The notes under the pieces are model-generated. The model was not told the origin of the DNA. It was given only the letters and a program-made list of their open reading frames with translations, and ran no database searches. The translations under genes and the position numbers were made by a program. Of a DNA stretch of 64,000 bases, positions 16,230 through 24,405 are shown in pieces; the stretch's first letter is position 1; each line of letters starts with the position of its first letter. The stretch is from Granulosicoccus sp963833195 (GTDB taxonomy: Bacteria; Pseudomonadota; Gammaproteobacteria; Granulosicoccales; Granulosicoccaceae), in contig CAWHXF010000027.1 of assembly GCA_963833195.1 (NCBI GenBank), positions 1,612,001 to 1,676,000 on the forward strand, written 5' to 3'.

Positions 16230-17890
16230 TGCAGGACTTCGCGCGCCTGTACCAGACCATCGACCAGACCACCTCCACCAACGCGAAGGTCGCCGCGATG
16301 GTCGACTACTTCCGCACCGCGGCGCCGGCGGACGCGGCCTGGGCGGTGTACTTCCTGTCGGGCCGACGCATAAAGCGCCTGGTGGGCGCCGCGCAGCTGC
16401 GCACCTGGCTGACCGAGCTGTCGGACCTGCCGCCCTGGCTCGTCGACGACACCTACTCGAGCGTCGGCGATCTCGCGGAGACCATCGCGTTGCTGCTGGC
16501 GCGCGCAGACGACGCCAGCGACGAGCTCGGTCTCGCCGAATGGGTCGAGACCCGCCTGAAGCCGCTCGGCAGGATGGACGCGGAGGAGCAGCGGACGACG
16601 GTCACGGGGTGGTGGGCCACGCAGTCCTACGAGCAGTGCTACATCGTGACCAAGCTCATGACGGGCGCGCTGCGCGTGGGCGTGTCGCAGACGCTGCTGG
16701 CGCGCGCGATCGCCGAGCACGCCGAGCTGCCGCGCCCGACCATCCTGCACCGCATGATGGGCGAGTGGACGCCGACACCGGCCTACTACGCCTCGCTCGT
16801 GGGCGAGGACGACGGCGCCGAGGTGCTCTCCCGCCCCTACCCGTTCTGCCTCGCATCGCCGCTCGAGGCACCGATCGAGGCGTTCGACGAGACCATCGGT
16901 CCGCCGTCCGAGTGGCAGGCCGAGTGGAAGTGGGACGGCATCCGCTCGCAGCTCGTGCGGCGCCGCGGCGAGATCTTCCTGTGGTCGCGCGGCGAGGACC
17001 TGATCGGCGAGCGCTTTCCCGAGATCGTGGCGGAAGCCGAGTCGCTGCCCGACGGCACCGTGCTGGACGGCGAGATCCTGCCCTGGAACGTCGACGGAGT
17101 GATGCCCTTCGCCGAGCTGCAGCGGCGCATCGGCAGGAAGACCGTGGGCAGGAAGCTGCTCGCCGAGGTGCCGTGTCTCTTCCTCGCCTACGACCTGTTG
17201 GAGCACGGTGGCGAGGACGTGCGCGAGCTGCCGATGCGCGATCGGCGCGAGCGGCTCGAGGCGATCGTCGCGGAGCACGGGCACGCGCGCGTCGCGCCGA
17301 CGCTGCTCACGGCGTCGAACCCCGACGACACTCGCCTGCGCGTCTCCGAGCGACTCGCCGAGCCGACCTGGGAAGCGTTCGGGGAGCTGCGCTCCGACAG
17401 CCGCTCGCGCCTCGTCGAGGGTCTGATGCTCAAGCGCCTCGACTCCCCTTACGGCACGGGCCGAAAGCGTGGCCTCTGGTGGAAGTGGAAGATCGAACCG
17501 CACACCATCGACGCCGTGATGCTGTACGCGCAGGCGGGCCACGGCCGGCGCTCGAACCTCTACACCGACTACACGTTCGGCGTCTGGCAGGACGGCGCGC
17601 TGGTGCCGTTCGCGAAGGCCTACTCGGGCCTGGACAACGCCGAGATCAACAAGCTCGACAAGTGGATCAGGAAGCACACCGTGGAGCGCTTCGGTCCGGT
17701 GCGCTCGGTCAAGCTCGAGCAGGTGTTCGAGCTCGCGTTCGAGGGCATCCAGCTGTCGAGCCGGCACAAGTCCGGGGTTGCGGTACGCTTCCCGCGCATC
17801 GCCCGCTGGCGGCACGATCTGGCGCCGAAGGACGCGGACTCGCTGGACGACGTGAAGGCGTTGATCGGTGCGGGCGACGCCGGGGAATGA
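16229..17890 (+). CDS. ATP-dependent DNA ligase of the ligase-associated repair operon
   Basis: A 553-residue ligase. An all-helical N-terminal DNA-binding domain (about 1-200) is followed by the nucleotidyltransferase domain. The adenylated lysine is Lys234 in EWKWDGIRSQ; other motifs are GEILPWN, LFLAYDLLEHGGED, EGLMLKRLDSPYGTGRK and LWWKWK. A C-terminal OB domain contains TDYTFGVWQDGALVPFAKAYSG. This architecture equals the bacterial LigB/cisplatin-response type ligase family found with the exonuclease upstream and the helicase downstream. The stop overlaps the helicase ATG by two bases. It supplements, rather than replaces, the NAD-dependent LigA. Confidence 0.95.
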   Translation: MQDFARLYQTIDQTTSTNAKVAAMVDYFRTAAPADAAWAVYFLSGRRIKRLVGAAQLRTWLTELSDLPPWLVDDTYSSVGDLAETIALLLARADDASDELGLAEWVETRLKPLGRMDAEEQRTTVTGWWATQSYEQCYIVTKLMTGALRVGVSQTLLARAIAEHAELPRPTILHRMMGEWTPTPAYYASLVGEDDGAEVLSRPYPFCLASPLEAPIEAFDETIGPPSEWQAEWKWDGIRSQLVRRRGEIFLWSRGEDLIGERFPEIVAEAESLPDGTVLDGEILPWNVDGVMPFAELQRRIGRKTVGRKLLAEVPCLFLAYDLLEHGGEDVRELPMRDRRERLEAIVAEHGHARVAPTLLTASNPDDTRLRVSERLAEPTWEAFGELRSDSRSRLVEGLMLKRLDSPYGTGRKRGLWWKWKIEPHTIDAVMLYAQAGHGRRSNLYTDYTFGVWQDGALVPFAKAYSGLDNAEINKLDKWIRKHTVERFGPVRSVKLEQVFELAFEGIQLSSRHKSGVAVRFPRIARWRHDLAPKDADSLDDVKALIGAGDAGE

Positions 17891-20406
17891 GTCCACCGGC
17901 GAGTCCGAAGTCGAAGAAGCGCGTCTCCGCGGAGACGTCCGCGCCGCGCCCCTCGTCCGTTGCCGAAGCCATGGCCCAGACCGAGCACTGGTTCGAGGCC
18001 GAGCGCTGGACCGTCTTCGACTTCCAGCGTGAAGCCTGGCAGGCGTGGCACGACGGCGAGTCCGGGCTGATCCATTCGCCGACGGGCAGCGGCAAGACCC
18101 TCGCCGCTTGGCTTGGCCCGCTGCAGGCGGCGCTCGCGCGGCCCGAACCGCCGACCGCGCTCGAGGTGCTGTGGATCACGCCGCTGCGCGCGCTCGCGAC
18201 CGACACCTGCCGTTCGCTCGAGAACGCCGTCGCGGCCCTCGGCGGGGATCTGGCCGTGGACCTGCGCACGGGCGATACCTCCAGCCACCGGCGCGAGAAG
18301 CAGCGCACCACGCCCCCCTTCGCGCTGATCACGACGCCCGAGAGCCTGTCGGTCATGCTGACCTCGGAGCACGCGCGCATCGCGCTCGCCGAAGTCCGCA
18401 CCATCGTGGTCGACGAGTGGCACGAGCTGATGGGCAGCAAGCGCGGCGTGATGCTGCAGCTCGGCATCGCGCGCGTGCGGGCGATGCGGCCCGACGTGCG
18501 CATCTGGGGGCTGTCGGCGACCCTGGCGAACCTCGACGAGGCGCTCGAGGTGCTGATCGGGCCCGGACAGCCCGGGCGGCTGGTACGCGGGGTCGCGCCG
18601 ACGGAGGTGGTCATCGACACCGTGCTGCCGGCGGACCCCGCGAAGTTCGCGTGGAGCGGGCACTACGGCGCGAGGAACGTCGGGGCCGTGATCGAGGCGT
18701 TCATGAGCTCGACCTCCACGCTCGTGTTCACGAACACCCGCGCGCAGGCCGAGATCTGGTACCAGGCGATCGTGGAGGCGCGGCCCGATCTCTCGGACGA
18801 CGTGGCGCTGCACCACGGCTCGATCGATCGCGAGGAGCGGCTCGAGATCGAGGACCGGCTGCGCCGCGGCACCATCCGCTGCGTGGTGTGCACCTCCTCG
18901 CTGGATCTGGGCGTGGATTTCAGCCCGGTCGAGCAGGTCATGCAGGTCGGCAGCCCGAAGGGCGTCGCGCGGCTGCTGCAGCGTGCGGGCAGGAGCGGTC
19001 ATCGGCCGGGCGCCACGTCGAAGGTGCTGTGCGTGCCGACGAACACCTTCGAGCTCGTGGAGATCACCGCCGCACGGCGTGCCCTGTCGCTGAACCGCAT
19101 CGAGGGGCGCACGCCGCCGGTCCGTTCGCTCGACGTGCTGTGCCAGCACCTCGTGACCGTCGCGCTGGGCGAGGGCTTCGACGAGGACGAGATGCTCGCC
19201 GAGGTGCGCCTGACGCACTGCTTCCACGCGCTCACCGACGACGAATGGGGCTGGTGCATGGACTTCGTCACGCGCGGCGGGCAGGCGCTGCAGGGCTATC
19301 CGCAGTACCACAAGGTCGTGAAGGTGGCGGGCACCTACCGCGTCATGAACGACCAGGTCGCGCAGCGCCACCGCATGAACATCGGCACCATCGCGAGCAC
19401 GAGCGACATCAACGTCGCCTTCATGGGCGGCAAGCGCGTGGGCACCATGCCCGAGACCTTCATCGCGCGCCTGAAACGCGGCGACACGTTCCAGTTCGGC
19501 GGCAAGCGCCTGGAGCTCGTGAACATCCGCGACACCACGGCCTACGTGCGCGTGGCGAAGAAGCGCGCGAACGCGGTGCCGCGCTGGTACGGCACGCAGA
19601 TGCCGCTGTCGTCGGAGCTCGCGGACAGCGTGCTGGAGACGCTGGAGTCGTGGAAGCGCGGCGACGCCGACTCGAAGGAGCTCGACGCCGCGTCCGGCTA
19701 CCTGCAACTGCAGCGCGACCGCTCGCACCTGCCGGGCCCGGATGACTTCCTGGTCGAGCGCGTGCGCACGCGTGAGGGGCACGGCTTGTATTGCTACCCG
19801 TTCGCGGGCAGACTCGTGCACGAGGGGCTGTCGATGCTCGTCGCGCTGCGGCTGTCGGAGCTGCGGCCGCAGACCTTCCTGCTGCAGGTCAACGACTACG
19901 GCTTCGAGCTCATGAGCCCGGACCCCATCGACGCGGACGAGGCGGAGCTGCGCCACGCGTTCCGCGCCGACGACCTGGTGGCCGGCATCCTCGGCTCAAT
20001 GAACGCGGGCGAGCTCACGCAGCGCCAGTTCCGGGACATCGCGCGCATTGCCGGGCTCGTGTTCGAGGGCGGTGCGGGCAAGAGGAAGTCCGCGCGTCAG
20101 GTGCAGGTGTCCAGCTCGCTGATCTACGAGGTGCTCGTGAACTACGACGACGGGAACCTGCTGCTGGACCAGGCGCGGCGCGAGGTGCTGGAGGCGCAGC
20201 TCGAGTACCGCAGGCTCGAGGCGGCGCTGCACCGCATCGCGCATCAGCGCTGGGTGATGACCCGGCCCGAGCGGCTCACGCCGTTCGCGTTCCCGCTGTG
20301 GGCGGACGGGCTGCGTAGCCAGACGCTGTCCTCGGAGTCGGTGCAGGAGCGCATCGACCGGGCGCTCGGGGCGCTGGACGCCGATGCAGGGGGGCACGAC
20401 GCGTGA
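17887..20406 (+). CDS. Ligase-associated DEXH-box helicase (Lhr-type)
   Basis: An 839-residue superfamily 2 helicase. Motif I is HSPTGSGKTLA near residue 65, motif Ia TPLRALATD, motif II VVDEWHEL near residue 175, motif III GLSATLANLDE, motif V CTSSLDLGVDF and motif VI LLQRAGRSGHRPG. A winged helix and a beta-rich Lhr-core C-terminal half follow. The Lhr core translocates 3'-5' on single-stranded DNA. The first 30 residues are a Lys/Ser/Pro-rich tail. The ATG overlaps the ligase TGA. Complete at the expected length. Confidence 0.94.
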   Translation: MSPPASPKSKKRVSAETSAPRPSSVAEAMAQTEHWFEAERWTVFDFQREAWQAWHDGESGLIHSPTGSGKTLAAWLGPLQAALARPEPPTALEVLWITPLRALATDTCRSLENAVAALGGDLAVDLRTGDTSSHRREKQRTTPPFALITTPESLSVMLTSEHARIALAEVRTIVVDEWHELMGSKRGVMLQLGIARVRAMRPDVRIWGLSATLANLDEALEVLIGPGQPGRLVRGVAPTEVVIDTVLPADPAKFAWSGHYGARNVGAVIEAFMSSTSTLVFTNTRAQAEIWYQAIVEARPDLSDDVALHHGSIDREERLEIEDRLRRGTIRCVVCTSSLDLGVDFSPVEQVMQVGSPKGVARLLQRAGRSGHRPGATSKVLCVPTNTFELVEITAARRALSLNRIEGRTPPVRSLDVLCQHLVTVALGEGFDEDEMLAEVRLTHCFHALTDDEWGWCMDFVTRGGQALQGYPQYHKVVKVAGTYRVMNDQVAQRHRMNIGTIASTSDINVAFMGGKRVGTMPETFIARLKRGDTFQFGGKRLELVNIRDTTAYVRVAKKRANAVPRWYGTQMPLSSELADSVLETLESWKRGDADSKELDAASGYLQLQRDRSHLPGPDDFLVERVRTREGHGLYCYPFAGRLVHEGLSMLVALRLSELRPQTFLLQVNDYGFELMSPDPIDADEAELRHAFRADDLVAGILGSMNAGELTQRQFRDIARIAGLVFEGGAGKRKSARQVQVSSSLIYEVLVNYDDGNLLLDQARREVLEAQLEYRRLEAALHRIAHQRWVMTRPERLTPFAFPLWADGLRSQTLSSESVQERIDRALGALDADAGGHDA

Positions 20407-20449
20407 CGCCGGCAGGCGGCGCGAGACTGCGAACTGGTTCGTATTCCGC

Positions 20450-20455
20450 TAGGCT
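20450..20455 (+). promoter_or_regulatory. Possible -10 element ahead of pdeM
   Basis: TAGGCT within GCTAGGCTGGC. A nearly identical context (GTAGGCTTGCCGCC) precedes the SNF2 gene start at 24406. The 178-base gap between helicase and pdeM, unlike the overlaps elsewhere in this operon, makes a separate promoter plausible. No clear -35 hexamer. Confidence 0.3.
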
Positions 20456-20584
20456 GGCGCGCCATCCCCGCCAGCGACCCGCCGTTCCGTGTCCGGCCGT
20501 CCTCCGAGCGTTCGTCTCGCGCCCGTCCCCTCGCCCGCCGAGCTTTCTGGGCTGTGCCTGCAGCGTGCTCGCTCGGCGCCCCCG

Positions 20585-21268
20585 GTGACTCGTTCCACGC
20601 GCGCACCCGGCACGGCCGTCGAGGTCGCCGATGAACGTCTGGAACTCCGTCCGGAGCGCGCGCTGTACTGGCCCGCGCGGCGCACCGTGTTCGTGGCCGA
20701 CGTGCACCTCGGGAAGGAGCACGTGTTCGGACGTCACGGCATTCCGGTACCGGGCGGCATCAGCGAGCGTGCCCTGGACCGGCTCGCCGCGCTTGTCCGC
20801 ACGAGCCGGGCCGAGCGGCTCGTGGTGCTCGGGGATCTGATGCACGACGCTCCGACGGCGGGCGAGAGCTGGCCGCGCGCGCTGTCCGCCTTCCTCGACG
20901 ATCATGCGTCGCTCGCCGTCGAGCTGTGCGCCGGCAACCACGACCGCGAGGGCGCCCGCGAGGCGCTGGACCCGCGCCTCGCCTGGCTCGCCGAGCCGCA
21001 CGTCGACGGCCCCTTCGTGCTGCGCCACCACCCTGCCGACGATGCGCGCGGCTACGCGCTGTGCGGGCATGTGCACCCGGTCTGGCGATTGTCGCGCCGG
21101 CGCGGGGCGGGCGGGCGCGTGCCGGCCTTCTGGTTCCGGCCCGGGCACGCCGTGCTGCCGGCGTTCGGCGAGTTCACCGGCGGGCACGTCGTGGAGGCCG
21201 AAGCGGGCGATCGGGTGTGGGCCAGCGGTCCCGATCGCGTGGTGGCGGTGCGTCTGCGCCACGGTTGA
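20585..21268 (+). CDS. pdeM: Ligase-associated DNA damage response endonuclease PdeM
   Basis: A 227-residue calcineurin-fold metallophosphoesterase. Metal-binding motifs are FVADVHLGKEH, LVVLGDLMHDAP, CAGNHDREGA, LRHHPA and CGHVHPVW, all intact. PdeM-type proteins accompany the ATP-dependent ligase, exonuclease and Lhr-type helicase. The start is uncertain: GTG 20585 gives the usual short N-terminus before VADERLELRPERALYWP, while GTG 20489 would add 32 low-complexity residues but sits at a more natural distance from the TAGGCT element at 20450. No in-frame ATG is present. Confidence 0.86.
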   Translation: MTRSTRAPGTAVEVADERLELRPERALYWPARRTVFVADVHLGKEHVFGRHGIPVPGGISERALDRLAALVRTSRAERLVVLGDLMHDAPTAGESWPRALSAFLDDHASLAVELCAGNHDREGAREALDPRLAWLAEPHVDGPFVLRHHPADDARGYALCGHVHPVWRLSRRRGAGGRVPAFWFRPGHAVLPAFGEFTGGHVVEAEAGDRVWASGPDRVVAVRLRHG

Positions 21269-21354
21269 TCCCGCGCGTTCCGTGACGGGACGCACCGCAC
21301 CGGCCGGCGCTTTCGCGCACTCTGCGCCGCGACGACGACGTGGAGATCGAACCC

Positions 21355-23586
21355 TTGGCAAGGACGCTACGGATGGCGGCCGCAGTACTGCTCGCGGCGC
21401 TGGGTGCACCCGCGCAGGCGCAGGAAGCCTGCACGTCGGAACTCGGACCGCCCCCGTGCGAGGGCGGCGGCGACCCCGGCTCGTCGCCTCCCGCCGGCAG
21501 CGACCACGCCCACGTGGGCAACCCCTTCGACGCCGTCTCCGGCAACAAGTACCAGGCGGTGGTCGACTACCGCGCTCCCGACTCGGCACTCGCCTTCGCG
21601 CGGCATTACAACAGCGCGCTGTCCGAGCGCGACGACGGCCTCGGGCGCGGGTGGCGCCACGGCTACACCGTCGAGCTGTGGCGGCTGGAGCGAGGCGGAT
21701 ACCGCATCCGGCAGGCCGATGGTCGGGCCGTCGATTTCGCGGCCGAACCCGAGCCCATGGCGGGTGGTCGTCGGCACGCCGCCCGCGACGCATCGGACGG
21801 CTGGCTGGAAGCCACCGACCGGCACGTGTGGGTCCTGCCCGAAGGGCGTCGACTCGAGTTCTCCGGGCCGCATCTGGTGGCCGTGCGCTACGCGGACGGC
21901 CGCGCGTTGTCGATAGAGCGCGACGGGGCGCGCCCGCTCGCCGTGACCGACGAGTCCGGCGGCCGACTGAGCTTCGTCTACGCGCCGGGCGAGCCGGGCC
22001 TCGGGCGCTACGGCGAGCCCCTGCGCGCGCCGAGCGGACACCTCGAACGCGTGGTGCTACCCAACGGAGACGAGCTCGACTACCGCTACGACGAGCGGCT
22101 GCAACTCGTCTCCGTGACGGATTCGAGGGGCGCGGGCGCGAGGTACTCGTACGCCGCCGGCGAAATCCCCGGACTGCTCACCGCCGTCAGCGACGATCTC
22201 GCGGGTCACGAAGGTCGCTGGCGCTACGAGGACGGACGCGCGGTCGAGTGGTTCGACCCGGTGAACGGCGACGGCGTCGTGATCGCGCAGCGCTCGGGAG
22301 GCCCGGCCGGCGGGACGCTGCAGGCGCACCGCACGGACGGCGCCGTCGACCACATGACCTGGGCGCGCGACGAGGCACGACCGCTGCACCCGCGCATCGA
22401 GCGACGGCGCGTGGCGAACGGCTCGCGCCACGCCGAGCTCGCGCGGTTGCCGAGCGCGCAAGCGCGCGCAGGCGACGACGAGGCGCCCCCGGAGGACGCG
22501 GCGCGCGACCGATTCGACACCGCCGGCCTCGTCGAGACCGAGCGTACCGTGCAACGCGACGGCCGGACGGTGCGGGTGCGCGCGTTCACCGATCGGCTCG
22601 GGGTGCTGCACGACATCGAGGTCGACGGGGTCAGGGCCTCGGACATCGCGCGCGAGCTCGCCGCGGGTTCCGACGTCTGTGCCGGCGAGCGGCGCGCGGC
22701 CTGCCTCGCCCAGGCGCGCCTGCTGGTGGACATCGCGCTCGAGCTCGACGCCGACCGGCGGCCCCCGCTGCAGCGTCGCGGGCGCCAGCACGTGCCGGGC
22801 GGAGCGGTGTGTCCGCTGCCCCCGTACGTCGACTGCGCCGAGCTGGCCCACCAGCGCGAGATGGCGATGCTCTCGTCGTGCGTGTACAGCACCGGCGCGT
22901 GCTCCACGGGCTACCGCCCGGTCGATCCGAAAACGGTGGGCCTCACCGCCGAGGACCTGTCGATCGGCTCCTTCCACGCGGAGCTGTTCATCGATCCGGT
23001 GTCGGGGAACTACGTGCTGGCGTTTCGCGGCACCGACGACGGGCCGGACTGGACGGACAACGGGCGGAACGCGGTGGGGTTGAACTCGGACCAATACTCG
23101 AGGGCGGTCGATATCGTAGAGAGAATTGATCGCTTCGTCGCTCGCATGGATCCCGCACCCGATCTCGAATTCACGGGACACTCGTTGGGCGGCGGCCTGG
23201 CCACCCTTGCAGCGGTGGCGGTTGATCGTCGCGCGACCGTCTTCAACGCTGCCGCCGTCCATCCCGACACCGCTCGCTGGAACCGGCAGGACCTCGCGAA
23301 CGCGGGCTATCTGGTCGACGCGATCCGCCTCGAGGGCGAGCCGATCTCCGGCGGTCAGCGGATCGGCGGCGCGTTCAACTTCCTTGTCGAACAACTCTTC
23401 GGCAGCCGCGAGCACGTGTTCGTCGGCGACGCACCTGGCCAGCGGCACGACATTCCGCAGCCCGACGAGGCGTGGATCCAGCGCGAGATGGCCGCCAGGG
23501 GTACTGGCCGGAGCGTGGCCATCCATTCGATCGCCGCGGTGATCCGCTCCCTGGAGCTGCTCTTCGACGCACACTGCACGCCATGA
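21355..23586 (+). CDS. Secreted RHS-N (DUF6531)/lipase protein, candidate polymorphic toxin
   Basis: A 743-residue exported protein. TTG 21355 has GGAG 9 bases upstream and gives a signal peptide ARTLRMAAAVLLAALGAPAQAQ; GTG 21340 and ATG 21373 are alternatives. The DUF6531 module starts with HVGNPFDAVSGNKYQAVVDY and ALAFARHYNSALSERDDGLG, then a few degenerate YD/RHS-like strands (NGDELDYRYDERLQLVSVTDS). A Cys-rich linker follows. The C-terminal ~230 residues are a DUF2974/class 3-type lipase: FIDPVSGNYVLAFRGTDDG, then FTGHSLGGGLATLAA with nucleophile Ser610 and VFNAAAVHPD. The 3' part is less GC-rich than the 5' part. Its stop overlaps the ankyrin gene. Function inferred: contact-dependent or released phospholipase toxin. 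Confidence 0.77.
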   Translation: MARTLRMAAAVLLAALGAPAQAQEACTSELGPPPCEGGGDPGSSPPAGSDHAHVGNPFDAVSGNKYQAVVDYRAPDSALAFARHYNSALSERDDGLGRGWRHGYTVELWRLERGGYRIRQADGRAVDFAAEPEPMAGGRRHAARDASDGWLEATDRHVWVLPEGRRLEFSGPHLVAVRYADGRALSIERDGARPLAVTDESGGRLSFVYAPGEPGLGRYGEPLRAPSGHLERVVLPNGDELDYRYDERLQLVSVTDSRGAGARYSYAAGEIPGLLTAVSDDLAGHEGRWRYEDGRAVEWFDPVNGDGVVIAQRSGGPAGGTLQAHRTDGAVDHMTWARDEARPLHPRIERRRVANGSRHAELARLPSAQARAGDDEAPPEDAARDRFDTAGLVETERTVQRDGRTVRVRAFTDRLGVLHDIEVDGVRASDIARELAAGSDVCAGERRAACLAQARLLVDIALELDADRRPPLQRRGRQHVPGGAVCPLPPYVDCAELAHQREMAMLSSCVYSTGACSTGYRPVDPKTVGLTAEDLSIGSFHAELFIDPVSGNYVLAFRGTDDGPDWTDNGRNAVGLNSDQYSRAVDIVERIDRFVARMDPAPDLEFTGHSLGGGLATLAAVAVDRRATVFNAAAVHPDTARWNRQDLANAGYLVDAIRLEGEPISGGQRIGGAFNFLVEQLFGSREHVFVGDAPGQRHDIPQPDEAWIQREMAARGTGRSVAIHSIAAVIRSLELLFDAHCTP

Positions 23587-24227
23587 CTCGGACCCTCTGC
23601 ATGTTGGCATTCCTTTTCGCGAGCAGTGCATTGCCGAGCTTCGCGAATCCGAAGCCCAACTCGATCACGGCGGCGGATCGCGACCTCGTCGAGGCAATCG
23701 CGACCGACGACCTCCCCGCCGCCCGAGCGGCACTCGACTCTGGCGCCTCCCCCAATGCGTGGACGGGCGTCGAACCGGATCAGATCGCGGTGTGCAACGC
23801 CACGCGACCTGGCCGTTCTGCCATGCTCGAGCTGTTGATCGAACGCGGAGCGGACGTTGATCGTCAGTACCTCGAGGCGCCATTGGTGTACGGCGCGCCG
23901 CTGGCGTGCGCCATCGGCTTCGGCAACCGCGCTGCCTTCGATCGTCTGCTGACGGCCGGAGCCGCGCCGAACCGCTCGCTGTGTCCTGACTGTAGCGACC
24001 CGTCACTCGACACCGATGTGCTGGTCTCAGCAGCGATCGCGCGGGAGTTCGGCATGGTGTTGACGTTGCTGCAGGCCACCCCCCCTTCTCCGAATGGCCT
24101 CTACAACGTCGTTTACTCCCTCGAACGCCGCCGCCCCCCCACCGACCCCCAGCAAATCCGCGAGCGTCGGGCCGTGATCGATTGGCTCCGCGAGAACGGT
24201 CATGCCGTCGAGCCGCGCGAGCGGTGA
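23583..24227 (+). CDS. Exported ankyrin-repeat protein, candidate immunity protein
   Basis: A 214-residue protein whose ATG overlaps the stop of the lipase gene (ATGA). A signal peptide (TLCMLAFLFASSALPSFA) directs it to the periplasm. Ankyrin-type repeats are visible: DLVEAIATDDLPAARAALDS-GASPNA, AMLELLIERGADVD, GAPLACAIGFGNRAAFDRLL-TAGAAPN and AAIAREFGMVLTLLQ. Two Cys near CPDCSDP could form a disulfide. Ankyrin proteins encoded after lipase effectors often act as immunity proteins; coupling and shared export with the upstream lipase support that reading here. Codon usage is less GC-rich than in flanking housekeeping genes, suggesting transfer. Confidence 0.72.
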   Translation: MTRTLCMLAFLFASSALPSFANPKPNSITAADRDLVEAIATDDLPAARAALDSGASPNAWTGVEPDQIAVCNATRPGRSAMLELLIERGADVDRQYLEAPLVYGAPLACAIGFGNRAAFDRLLTAGAAPNRSLCPDCSDPSLDTDVLVSAAIAREFGMVLTLLQATPPSPNGLYNVVYSLERRRPPTDPQQIRERRAVIDWLRENGHAVEPRER

Positions 24228-24272
24228 CGGCGGCGTCCAGAACGCCCTTCATCCGACCCCGTTCCCTCGCTC

Positions 24273-24314
24273 CACGACCCCTTGTGCACGTGTCCGATCG
24301 AGGTGTTCTGCAAG
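24273..24314 (+). pseudogene. SWIM zinc-finger relic (gene fragment)
   Basis: Fourteen codons read HDPLCTCPIEVFCK, nearly the same as YDALCTCPVEVFCK at residues 76-89 of the SNF2 protein downstream. The core 30 bases (24285-24314) differ from 24643-24672 at only two positions, both in the Val/Ile and Glu codons. Upstream and downstream codons do not align and no helicase body follows, so this is a decayed fragment or partial duplication of a SWIM-domain gene, not a functional gene. Confidence 0.5.
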
Positions 24315-24320
24315 ACGGAC

Positions 24321-24350
24321 CGGCCCGGCGGCCCCGGTCGTGCCGGGCCG
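24321..24350 (+). terminator. GC-rich hairpin after the ankyrin gene
   Basis: CGGCCCGGC (24321-24329) pairs perfectly with GCCGGGCCG (24342-24350) around a 12-base loop. No T-run follows, so intrinsic termination is uncertain. It lies about 95 bases past the ankyrin stop and before the SNF2 promoter-like TAGGCT at 24393-24398. Confidence 0.35.
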
Positions 24351-24392
24351 CCTGCGGCACGGCTGAAAGGACGCCGACGGGGCCTCATCCCG

Positions 24393-24398
24393 TAGGCT
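24393..24398 (+). promoter_or_regulatory. Possible -10 element for the SNF2 gene
   Basis: TAGGCT lies 7 bases before the ATG at 24406, in a context shared with the element at 20450 (TAGGCT followed by TGGC or TTGCC). Start-site spacing implies a very short or absent leader. No Shine-Dalgarno sequence precedes the ATG, consistent with leaderless translation. Confidence 0.35.
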
Positions 24399-24405
24399 TG
24401 CCGCC

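Noticed and set aside
21355..23586. T6SS or Tc-type RHS effector
   Set aside because: No PAAR domain, no long RHS repeat cage and no DPxGL-type cleavage motif; a Sec signal peptide is present instead. No VgrG, Hcp or chaperone gene is nearby.
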